From the NCBI GenBank assembly GCA_013400115.1, contig VXBP01000241.1, positions 78,825 through 142,824 on the forward strand: DNA of 64,000 bases, given 5' to 3'. Position numbers and translations under genes: made by a program. This DNA comes from Rhinopomastus cyanomelas (lineage: Eukaryota > Chordata > Aves > Bucerotiformes > Rhinopomastidae). Positions 20,101 to 32,100 of this stretch are shown one piece after another. Every line of letters begins with the position of its first letter. Within the stretch, counting starts at the first letter, position 1. Below the pieces are notes generated by a model that did no database searches, was not told where the DNA came from, and was given only the letters and a program-made list of their open reading frames with translations.

Positions 20101-23100
20101 GCCCTGGGAGGCCACCACTTGGCCACTGGGCTTTCCCAGCACCCAGAAACTTGCCCTCGCCCAGCACCCAGCCGGCCACTCACCTGCCACCAGCGGCGTG
20201 TGGGTGACCGAGGGCTCCAGGATGATGACGGGGTGAAGCCGTGGGGATAAGGGGCTGCCAGCCTCGTGCTGCTCCAGGGCGGCTGGGATGAACACGGGCG
20301 ACGGAGTCCCCGCCAGGACAGGGCCGTTCAGCACCGGCACCCGGTGGCCCAGGCTGGGCAGCGGCCGGCGATCGGCCTCCCCCTGTAAGAGGAGGAGAGT
20401 CAGGCTGGATCCCTGGAACCCCAAAGGAGAGGGGATTCTGCCCCCTCTGTGCCAAAGGGGACCCTCTGCCCCACAAGGGGACCCTCTGCCCCAAAGGGAC
20501 TCCCTAACCCAAGGGGACTCTCTACCTCAAGGGACCCTCTGCCCCACAAGGGGACCCTCTGCCCCAAGGGGACCCTCTATTTCAAAGGGGACCCTCTGCC
20601 CCACAAGAAGACCCTCTGCCCCAAAGGACTCCCTAACCCAAGGGGACTCTCTACCTCAAGGGACCCTCTGCCCCACAAGGGGACCCTCTGCCCCAAGAGG
20701 ATTCTCTGCCCCAAAGGGACCCCATACCTGGTTCTGAGGCTCCCTGACCTGGCTACCTACCCTGGCACTAGTGGTAGCCGGCAGTCCCAGTGTGATGGCC
20801 GGCAGGGAGGCCGCGCTCTGCAGAGCAAACTGGGCCAGGGAGCTCTCCTGCATCATGAGGCGCTGGGCCAGGGGCGTCTGCTCCAAACACGACCCATCAG
20901 CCTCCAGAGCCCAGCGTGGCCCAGCCACCCCGGGAGCGGGCAGGAGGAGAGGGCGGGGGTCAGGGGCATCAAGGGGTCAGGGGCATCAAGGACTCACGGG
21001 GACAGCAGGAGATGGGGAACCCCAAAGGGTGGGATGGGCAGAAGATCCCACTGTGCAGGGAAACGGGGGTTCTGCAGGGTTGGGGTCCCACGAGAGGAGT
21101 GGGGGGACACTACCCTGAGCCTGGGAGCGTGGTGGGAGATCAGGACACCCCGCAGAAGCCCCAGCCTGTGGGAAGTCCCTGGGACTCACCTCGTGGGCCA
21201 TGCCTGGGGCTGCGGGGAGGGCTCCGTGCTCGGCGGGGAGGCTGTCGTTGGGGGAGCTGCAGCCCGACACCGGGGTGCTGCTGCTGCTCGGGGAGGAGTC
21301 TGCGCAGGGAGAGGAACGGGGGGGATGAGCTGCTCTGGCCCCTTAGAGCCCTCCTTCCCTCCCTCCACAGCTGCCCGCAGCCAGGGGATCACCCTTCTCC
21401 TGGCTCCCCTGCCCCTGCACCACCGCAGCCCTGAGGAGAGCCCAAGGAGGAGGCGCAGGACAGCCCGCAGCCGCTCCCTCCTCCGGCCCAGGTCTCCCCA
21501 AACCCCCCAGGACCCCCCAGGCAGACGGAGCCCTGACCCATGGCATCGGGCGGCCGCCTCTTCAGCGAGGGGGGAGCACTCTCCTTCCGAGTGAGGGGGT
21601 TCTTGCGCCGGTCCAGGCACTTCCTGGGTTTGCAGCGCACCTTCAGGTTGGGCTCGGAGGCTGCGGGCAGAGGTGGCCCCTTAGTGCTGGCCCCGCCGCC
21701 CCGGCGCTGCGGGACCAGGTCCCCCCACTTCTCAGCTCCAGCCGTCCCCTGGTGGGAGGGTGGTGGCCTCGTCCCCAGGGCTCTACCTGTCTTCCGCAGC
21801 GGAAAGTGCTCCGGGGGGTCGAGGGAGGTGCTGGGGACGGGGGGCAGGAAGGTGCTGAGCACAGGAGGGGAAGGGCCTTCAGGATCCAGAGGCTCCAGAG
21901 ACCTACAGGGAGAGGCCACCTTGTTAGAGACCCTTCCCAGCCAGCAGCCACGGGCCACCTGCTGCCCCCTCCACAGCCCCTGGGGCGCTGCCTCTCCCAC
22001 AGAAGCTCTTGGGTTGGAAGAGACCTTTAAGATCCTCAAGTGCAACCTTGGAGCCAGCGCTGCCAGGCCCCCTAAAGCATCACCCTCGTGGCTTATGACC
22101 TTCAGAGCCCTTCAGCCAGAGGCCAGGAAGGGCCACCCTCTGCCTACGACCACAAGCACCTACAGAAGGGACCCAGCTGCTGGTTTCTCCTTGTTGAGGG
22201 ACAAGAAGACGAGAACCCTGGTGGAAGCGTGTGGGTCGGGAGAGGGACAACGCACCAGGGAGAAGAGTGTAGGAGTCTGAGCAGGTTCTGGGTTACCTGT
22301 AGGGCATGGCTGAAGGGCTGGGGTTGCTGGTCCTCTCCAAAGCTGCCTGCTGCTTCTTCAGGATGACCTCAGCCAGCTTCTGCTTCACCACTGTGCTGGC
22401 CACAGCACCTGCAGAAAGACCACAGAGGGCTGAGAGGTGACACAGGGCCCTTTGAAGGATCCCTGAGGAGCTCCTCAAGTAAGCCCAGGGTGGCTGCAGA
22501 CCCCCAGGCAGCACAGGGACACTGAGACAGACCCCTGTGGAGACACCTGGTGATGCTCTAAGGTCAAGCTGGGAGCAGGTGGCCAGGAGACCATCCCCAT
22601 CCCACCCTCTGCTGTCCCAGGTCACCTCAGCTGGTCTCTGAGGGTTGAGTGGCCATGGTGGAGGCTGCCCAGAAAAAGCAAATGGGCTCTGGAAGGGGCT
22701 AAGAGGTGCCTCTAGGGCAGAGGAAGGGTGGTGGGACTCCCAGTTTGCATCCAAAAGGCCGAGTGTGGGATGTCCCACTCACCCCATTCCCGACCAGTGG
22801 GGAGACAGGCTGGCTGCACGGGTGGCCACTGGGCCCAGCGACTGCTGCTGCTGCAGAGCTCCAAGAGCTCCCAGTGAGCTCCCAGTGAGCTCCCAGTGAG
22901 CTCCCAGTGCTGACTGGCACTAGATGGCGCAGGGAGCTCGCAGCAGGATGGGGTTACAACCCCTTCTGCTCATCGTGGGGGGGGCTCACCAACCTCTCCC
23001 CACTGCCATGGGGGCTCCAGCCCCAGTTCAAGAGGCAAATCCACATCCCAGTGCAGCAATGGGCACCCTGAGCTTGGCGTGGCACCACCACAGGGCAGAA

Positions 23101-26100
23101 CAGGGCCTCCTCTGTTGTGACCACCCAGAAGGGCAAACAGCGGCCCTCCAGGGGCAAACACACCTCCTGGAACTGCTCAGTGCCACCTCCTGAAGGACCA
23201 GCCTTGCCCTGGACCCCAAGTTGTTGTCTTGGACCCTGCAGGGTCAGTTTGATGCAGAGGACAGAGCTGCTGTCCCACAGCTTTGGACCAAGAGAAGGCA
23301 GAGCCTGGGCTGGAGACGGGCAGAACCAGCTCACCCGACCCCTTCTGTGAGTGGAGTCCCCTGGGTTTGGGGCCAGTTTTGAGGACACAGCCCCTGGGGT
23401 CCCCCACGTGGAGGCTCTTACTTCGTTTGCTCTTGTCCTTGTTGAGGATCTGCCGCAGCTCCTGCTCCTGCTGCCCAGGCTCAGCCTCACGGTGAGGGGA
23501 CTCCATGGCCACCTGCAGCAGGAGAGGGGTGTCAGCACCAGGAGACCCCAGCTCCCTCCCCAGGCCATCTGAATCTTAGGCCACTTTTGGCAACTTGATG
23601 GCCAACAGGAAGATGTTACATTGGTTCCTCAGAGCCAACTGGCTGAATCTTCATCCCTGGAGAGGTTCTGCTGTCCCCAGGGGGGCATCAGGAAACTCAG
23701 ACCAGTCTCAGCCCCCTGCTGTTTGGGGGCTCTGGATGTCTGGAGGGTGGGCAGGTTGTAAAACAACCTTCCTTGGGTGCAGGTGTCACGGGGGGTGCAC
23801 ACACCAAAAAGGGATGGACATGCTAGAAAAGTGGGTGCAGGTCCCAAGAAAAAGGGGTGCAGGCCCCACAAGGGGGGTGCACACACCAAAGGGATGGGTG
23901 TCCTAGAAAAGCAGGTGCAGGCCCCCAAAAGGGGATGGGTGTCCTAGAAAAGTGGGTGCAGGCCCCCAAAAAGGGATGGGTGTCCTAGAAAAGCGGGTGC
24001 AGGCCCCCCAAAGGGGGTGCAGGTGCCAGGAAAGGGGGTGCAGGCCCTCCCCCGCCGCAGTGGCCCTACCCTCACGTGCTGGTGGGCGAGCTGCTCCACT
24101 TGCTGCTGGTGCAGGCTGGCCAGGAAGAGCTGGTGCTGCAGCTGCTGCGTGTGCTTGAGCGCCAGCAGGGCGGTGTCGGAGCCGGGCTTGACCAGGCGCT
24201 GCCCGATCCGCAGGTCCATGGGGGCGGTCTGGGGCACCCGAGGGGAGGTGCACGGGCTCGCGGCAGCTGTGGGCACACACAGGCTCGCAGGTCAGCCTCT
24301 GTCTGGCTAGGGAAAGAGGCAGGACGGGAGCCCAGAGACCTCTGAGGGGTTGCCACCCGTCGCGGAATCACTGAAGGCGTTGGGCTGGAAGGGACCCCCA
24401 GAGGGCACCCAGCCCAGCCCTGCCACAAGCCCAGGGTGCCCGGAGCCCCAGCCAGCCCGACCCCGGATGGCTCCAGGGACGGAGCCTGCCCCCCGTCTCT
24501 GGGCAGCCTGTTCCAGGGAGCCCCCACCCTCAGATTCAACAACTTTTTCACAGAGTGACTGAGGCTGGAGAAGCCCTCCAGTAGGACGTGGAGGGTGGGA
24601 GGAGCTGGACAGCCACAGCCTGAACCCCTTGAGACCCTCAGCCCTGCCACCCCGAGGCCCTGGGGCTGGATGCGTGTGAAGCCACAGGATGGACCGGATG
24701 GTCCTGGAGGTCTCTTCCAACCCTTATGATCCCAGGATGGGCAGGGTGGCCACTCAGCTCCAGATTTATGAGCTCCCTCAAGCAAGAAGACCCCCCCAGG
24801 TCTTCTCCCAGCCCTTTGTTTCACCCCCCACGTGCCCTTCACCCCCTGCAAGAAGCCCCAGCAGAGCAATGTCCTCCGAGGGGGCTTCACCGTCACCCTG
24901 GGAGGCTTCTCCTGCCTCCTGCTCCAGGTACCTCCCAGTTTCAACAACCCCAAAGGGGCTCTGGGCAAACTGGTCTGGCTAGAGATGGCCCTGCTTGTTG
25001 TAGGGGGCTTGGAGAGATGACCCTTGGAGGTCCCTTCTGATCCTACGAATCCTCTGAAGCCAGGGGTCAGCCCCTGCTTCTCAACTCCAGGGGGTTCCCA
25101 CCTCCCAGTGAGGAGGAGGAGGAGGGCACTGGAAGCCCTTGGAGTGGGAAGAGCGGCCCGACAAGCCGGGCTGCTGGCGGCCAGACAAGGACAGAGTGTG
25201 AAAGCAGATCCCGGGATGGGAACCGGGCACTTCTGACGGCTCCCAGCCGAGCCAAGCGGCCACCACGTGACGCCGGAGCTTGGCCGCCCCCGGGTCTCCT
25301 CCAGCCAAAGGTCACTGGCCTGCCATCCACGGCGGAGGGGCAGGAGCTGGGAACTGTCACTGGGAGCCACTGGGATCAGCTCTGAGAGCTGCTGATGTGG
25401 AGCAGGGAGGAGAGCGGGGCGCGAGGACGACGGGACCAGCCAAACCCTTCGTCCTTGGAGCTGGTGGCACCTGGAGAAGGGCTGTCACAGCCTTGGTGAT
25501 GCTGCCAGCACCCGACGCTCAAGAGCCTGGTCCTCACCCCACTCCACGAAGAGCCCTGAGGGCAACCCCAGGCGAAGGAAGGGGCTGCTGGAGGAGGAGG
25601 AGCTGTGGAGGAAGGTCCTGGTGGAGCATCCCATTCGCTTCAGCCCTTTTTTCAAAAACAAACTCCAAAGCGGCGGAAGAGGAGCAGTGGGAGGGAACCC
25701 GGGTGCTGGGGGAGAGGGAGGCCACAAAAACAACTGTCCCGAGCCAGGAAAAAGGCTGTCGAGCTGCCCCCGGGGCCAAGAGGCTCCGGAGCCAGGGAAG
25801 AGCCACCAGCACTGGCTGCAGGGACCCTCCTCCTGCCACGGAACCCCCAGTTCTGCCCATCGATGGAGCAGGGAGCCCCTGCTGTGGTGGGTCCAGACCC
25901 CCCCAGTTCTGCCCATCGATGGAGCAGGGAGCCTCTGCTGTGGTGGGTCCAGACCCCCCCAGTTCTGCCCATCGATGGAGCAGGGAGCCCCTGCTGTGGT
26001 GGGTCCAGACCCCCCCAGTTCTGCCCATCGATGGAGCAGGGAGCCCCTGCTGTGGTGGGTCCAGCCCCCCCCAGTTCTGCCCATCGATGGAGCAGGGAGC

Positions 26101-29100
26101 CCCTGCTGTGGTGGGTCCAGACCCCCCCAGTTCTGCCCATCGATGGAGCAGGGAGCCCCTGCTGTGGTGGGTCCTCAGCGTCCAGCTGCTGACACTGCTG
26201 GGGGTGTTTTTAGCTCTCTGGATCGTTCACACAGGAAAGGGGGGCACTGGGGGTAACGGGGGGCTCGGCTGCCACCACATCCCTATGTCCTGATGTCATC
26301 ACATCACCATGAACTCATGTCCCCACAGTCCTACATCGCCATATCCCACATCTCCAAGTCCCCACATCACTATGAAGCTGTGTCACCACATCCCTACACC
26401 CCCAGGACCCCAAGGCATCACATCCCCAACAACATCATAGCTCCAAGTCACCAGGACTCCACATAACCGTGACCCCACGTCCCCACATCCCCAGATCATC
26501 TTATTCCCAGGTCACATCACCACTTGCCTAAGTCACCAGGTCCCCACAACCTCACTACTCCACATCACCATGCCCCCACGTCCCAATGTCTCCACATCAC
26601 CGTGACCCCATATCCCCACATCCCCACGGCACCATGTTTCCATGTCCTCACGTCCCCACATCATCACATCCTGGTCATCACCCCACATCACCATGGCCCC
26701 ACGTCCCCACATCACCATGACCCCTCGTCCCAACATCTCCACACCCAGGGCCACCTTAACATCACAGAATGACAGAGCTGGAAGGGCACCCAAAGGACAC
26801 CTCACACCCAGCAGGGCCAGCACGCCCCAGCCCAGGTTGCCCAGAGCCACAGCCAGCCTTACCTGGAATGGCTCCAGGGATGGGGCTTCCACCCCATCTC
26901 TGGGCAGCCTTTTCCAGGGACCCCCCACCCTCAGATCCCACAACTTTCTCCTCTGGCCTCACTCCAGCAGCTCCAGCTCCTTCCTGTCCTGGGGGCTCCA
27001 GAAGTGGCCGCAGGACTGCAGGGGGGTCTCAGCAGGGCAGAGCAGAGCAGAGGGGGACAACCCCCTCTCTCCATCTCCAGCCATTTCTCCTGATGCCCCA
27101 CTGGAGCCTGTAAGTGGGATCCCCACCAGGCACTGGGACGCAGCTCAGGGTGAGAGCCTTCCCCCGATGACTCTCGCTGGTTATTTGCAGCTCGTGACCT
27201 TTGAGTCAGACACTTCACAGCCCTCCCTGGAATCTGCTCCCCACAAACGAACCTCCTTCCATCTGGAAACTCATGACTGCAGCACCCAGCAATCCCGTGG
27301 TGCTGCAGGGCCAGCCTCAGCTCCAGGGACACAGAGCCACGAGCCCCAGGCCTGGAGCTGCTGCTTTCAGTGCTCTGGGGGAGCCCTGCAAACACCCCAA
27401 GGTCGGCTGATCCTGACAGAATTCCCATAGAGAGCAGAAGGCAGGACACAGGTCTTAAGGACAGATTTGGGGTTGTGGGGTCACAGAGAGGTGCCTAAGT
27501 CATGGAGAGCTGGGAACGGGCAGGGCTGTCGTACGATGGGCTGTGGGGTCACTGGCACCTGCTCAGCACCAGGGTCATGGAACCATGGGCTGGGTTGGGT
27601 TAGGAGGGAGCTCAGAGCTCCCCCAGCACCAACCCCCTGCTAGGGGCAGCAGCACCTCTCCCCAGAGCAGGCTGCCCACAGCCCCATCCAGCCGGCCCTT
27701 GGACACTGCCAGGGCTGAGGGAGCAGCCACAGCCTCCCTGGGCAGCCCTCTTGGAGCTGGAACCCAGCCCCCTGGTCCCAGCAGTGGATCCCTGAGGATC
27801 CCTAACCCTCTGCAGCTGCCCTGGAGCCCCTGCAGGTGCTGGAAGCAGCTCTGAGGTCCCCCCGGAGCCTCCTCCTCTGCAGCTGCCTGGTGTCCCAGTC
27901 CCTGCTGGTGGTTCCTCAGTCCCTGCCCTGATCTGTAGCCCCTGGGCCAGGGCTGAGTGTCTCAATAACTGACTGAAGGGTGTTTCCAGCAGTTTCTCTG
28001 CAGGAGCCCTGCTCCCCGCAGAGCCCCATCTCCTGCACCCGCGGCCAGGACACAGCACTGGTGCGACTGGTGAGACAGCAAGCGGGCTCTGTCCTGGCTG
28101 GAGAGCTCTGGCTGTCATTTCCTGCCGGTGGCTGCATCCTCCCACCTCCACCGGCCAGAAATCCCACCCCGAAGAGCATCGGGAGGCCCCCCGGGGAGGA
28201 TGCGGTGGGCAGGAGCGTGAGGTATCCCCAGGAAACCTCTCGACAACCGCCGCTTCCTCCGAGACAGAGGGAAACTCACGACCCGAGGGCTGTGCTGAAG
28301 GGGAGCCAAGGTTGCCCAGCAGCTCCGCAGAGCAGAGCTGGCAGCCTCTGCCTGTGGACACTCCTGGGCTGCAGGAAAAGACCTCTTCTCCCTTTTTTGG
28401 GGGAGGAAATATCCCCCCCAGCACAGCCCATCCCACTGGATCCATCCCCTCCAACAGCCCTGGCCACACAGCCCTGATGGGATCTACCAGCTCCTCAAGA
28501 ACCTAGGAATGGGGGTGGCCAGTGAAACTGGAGTCCAGAATGGAGAGGCACTGCTGGTCCTCCTGGACCTGTCCTGGTGGCTGATGCTGAGCCCCATTGT
28601 CCACCCCACCCCACCAGCTCCACAAACTCACCCCACTGAGGGCTGCTGCAAACCCTCGGCAGCCGCAGCTGGTCCTGGGGGCTCCAGGAGCAGCTGCAGA
28701 ACAGTCGGGGTTTGCCCAGTGCTCCTGGAACCTCAAATCCTGCCCAGAACACAGGGGGAGATGAATGGGGTGGGCAGAGTCAGAGGGCAGCTCAAAACCA
28801 GTGTCCTCAGCAGGGCCAGCGAGGGGACTGTCCCTCTCTGCTCTGCTCTGCCCTGCTGAGACCCCCCTGCAGTCCTGTGGCCACTTCTGGAGCCCCCAGG
28901 ACAAGGAGGGGGAGCTGCTGGAGTGAGGCCAGAGGAGGCCACCAAGATGACCCAAGGGCTGGAGCCCCTCTGCTCTGGGCCCAGGCTGAAGGAGCTGGGG
29001 CTGTGCAGCTGCAGAGGAGGGGGCTCTGGGGGGACCTCAGAGCAGCTTCCAGCACCTGCAGGGGCTCCAGGGAAGCTGGAGACGGACTTCTCCCCAGGCA

Positions 29101-32100
29101 TCCACTGCTGGGACAAGGGGTCCTGGTTCCAGCTCCAGGAGGGGAGCCGGGAGGCAGAAACTGCTCCCTGGGAGAGGGCTGAGGCCCTGGAACAGGCTGC
29201 CCAGGGAGGCCGTGGCTGCTCCCTCAGCCCTGGCAGAGTCCAAGGGCTGGGGGCAGCCTGGTGAGAGGGGTTTGGGATGGGGGAGCTCTGAGCTCCCTCC
29301 CAGCTCTACCCAGTCCTTCACATCAAGCAATTCCCAGACTGGAAGAGCCCTGTTTTCCACCAGCCCCACGACCTCCCTCAAGCACGAGGCCGCAGTCCAG
29401 TCTAGAGCTCCAGCATCACCTCTCTGCCAGCTCAGCTCCCCGCAGGAAGCCCTTGGCATCAGCCCTGGTGCAAGGAGCTCCTCCAGGACTCCGTTTCCCA
29501 GGCTGGCAGATGCCAGCGAGCGGCGGAGCCCCGCGGCCACGCTGGGAAGCCCTGGAGGAGCCTCTCGGCGCGGGGCGCTTTGTCTTCCCGCGTCGGGTTA
29601 CATCAGCACGAGAGGATGCGGCGCCGGTGCCAAGGGAAGCAAAGAGCAGAGATCAAACGATTGGAGAACCTCTCCTCAACCACCAGCCCTGTGCCCACGT
29701 GCAGGAGAGCGTTCCCCACCGGCTCTGGACAGCGGGGTGCTGCTCCCCCGTCCTGGGGGAGGCTGCTGAAGGGTCACCCCGGCACAGGGGGCTGCTGTCA
29801 GCCCCGCCGGGCTCAGCCTACCTAGGCTGGGCTTTAATTGCTGTGTGAAACCCAGGCAGAGCCCGGCCTGACTCATCATCCCGCAGGGGAGAGCTCAGGG
29901 CCGCGCAGCGGTGCCTCGCTTGATCTGGAGGAGCCTGGGCTCCCCCCTGCACCCCAACACCCGCCGGGGAGCAGCCCGTGAGCTGGAGGCTCGGACCGCG
30001 CGGCGGAGAGGAGGAAGTCCCCGCGGCAAAGGCCGGCTGAGCTCCAGCGCCGGGCTGCTCGTGGGAAGGGGAACAGGAGGCCAAAGTCAGCCCCGAGCCA
30101 GCACCAGGAGAAACCTGCGGCAGGACGGTGCATCCCAGGGAAAGAGGCTCCAGCAGAATTCCCCGGGGGATCCAGAGGCTGCTCAGCAAAGGGCTTCACC
30201 CTAAACCCTCCTCCAGCACAAACCAGAGCTCCAGAAGGCTCTCAATCACCAGCCCAGCAGCCCCAGTCCTCGGCAGCCCCCTGCACTGGTGGTCACTGGT
30301 GCACAGAGCGGAGACTCAGGGTTTAGGGCCGGAGCTATTTCTGACAGAGGAAGGAAGCTGCAAGAGCTGCAGCTTCCTGCACAACGAGCCCCTGGTCACC
30401 CTCACCGAGCGCTGCCTCCCGAGCTGGGGGCTCCGAGCCGGCCTCTGCTGTTGGGCAACGGGGGGCTGAACACATCCTTAGAGCAGGGGAGGCTGCGCTG
30501 GGCCTGGACCTCACCAACCCTTCTGCCACTCCTTGGGGGCACCAGGGACTGGGGTCATGCAGGAAGCTGGGGGAGAGGCTGGGAAGGGATGGAGGAAGCT
30601 GGCGCTGGGAGCTGGCACCTGGGCTGGAAAAAGCTGCAAGACAGGGGAGAGCCAAATCATCAGTCAGGTCCTCTGGGAGAGCTGGGGGTGCAGGAACCAT
30701 GGACTGGGTTGGGCTGGGAGGGAGCTCAGAGCTCTCCCAGTGCCAACCCCCTCCCGGGGGCAGCAACACCTCTCCTCAGACCAGGGTGCCCACAACCCCA
30801 TCCAGCCGGCCCCTGGACACTGCCAGGGGTGAGGGAGCAGCCACAGCCTCAGCCCCCTCCCAGGGAGCAACTTCTGCCTCTTGGAGCTGGAACCCAGCCC
30901 CCTGGTCCCAGTACTGGGGAAAAAAGTCCCTCTGCAGCTTCCCTGGAGCCCCTGCAGGTGCTGGAAGCTGCTCTGAGGTCCCCCCAGAGCCTTCTCCTCT
31001 GCAGCTGAACAGCCCCAGCTCCCCCAGCCAGTCCCCAGAGCAGAGGGGCTCCAGCCCTTGGACCATCCTCATGGTCTCCTCTGGCATCACCCCAGAAGCG
31101 GCCACAGGACTGCAGGGGCTGGGGTGGGGGTCTCAGCAGGGCAGAGCAGAGCAGAGAGGGACAGCCCCCTCCCCGCCCTGCTGGGGACACTGGCTGTGAC
31201 CCAGCCCACCAGAGGCTGAAGGAACATGAGGAGGACCCCATCCAGAGCCGGGGAAAGCGGGATCATCCCAGCTGGCAGGGAGGACCCTGGGAGGAGGCTG
31301 TGGGTCGGCTCCCAGCTGACGGCTGCAGAACACGGGTGCCCCGAGGCAGCCAAAGCTCCTGGCGGGGACCGAGGGTGCGGTGGGGTGTGGGTGCTCTGCA
31401 CTCATGGAGCAACTTCTGCCCGCGGTGCTTAGCCCAGAAAACGGGGTTAATCCTCTGTGGAGCCGCTCTGGAATGGGGGGGGGGAACACCCCAGAATCTG
31501 TGTCCAGGTCGGGGTTCGGGCCCTCAGAACCCACTGCGATCAGCCCACTCGGCAAAGCCACCTCCAGCACGCCAGAACCCACCGGGCTGATCCCACAGGT
31601 CCACCCTGCGGAGCTGAGCCGGACCCAGTTCCAGTGGAAAGGACCCTCTTGGCACTTCCCATTCAGACCCACCCACGCAAGACCCCTGAGGCACCCACCA
31701 GGGCCACGTCCCACCTGCCCAGCTCACGGTGGCCACGGGGCTGGCCGGGTGGCACGGGGCGAGCGGCGCAGCGGCGGCCCGAGCCCTCAGATCTCCCTGG
31801 CAGCGGGTGCAGAGCCCAGGAGCGGCCCCACACCCCACCCCTGCTGTTCCCACGGGCAAGCCGGAGCCTTGGCAGAGGCCCGGGCCCGCTGGCAGCCGGC
31901 CGCACCGGGCTGGGGAAGCACAGGGAAGCCGGAGTGGCTGTTCCTACACCCCAGCCCTGCTCTCCCCGCTCCCCTTTGGGGGTTCCTGCCTCGAGACAAA
32001 ATAAACAGGAGGCTTCGCGTGGGTTCGGGCAGGTGGCTGGCAGCCGGGTCCAGCCCAGCAGCAGGTGGAAACCCTGAGGTCTCCAGCAGGGAAAGGAGAA

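Noticed and set aside
31999..32004. AATAAA on the + strand inside HDAC7 intron 1
   Set aside because: No + strand exon or open frame ends upstream of it; probably chance.
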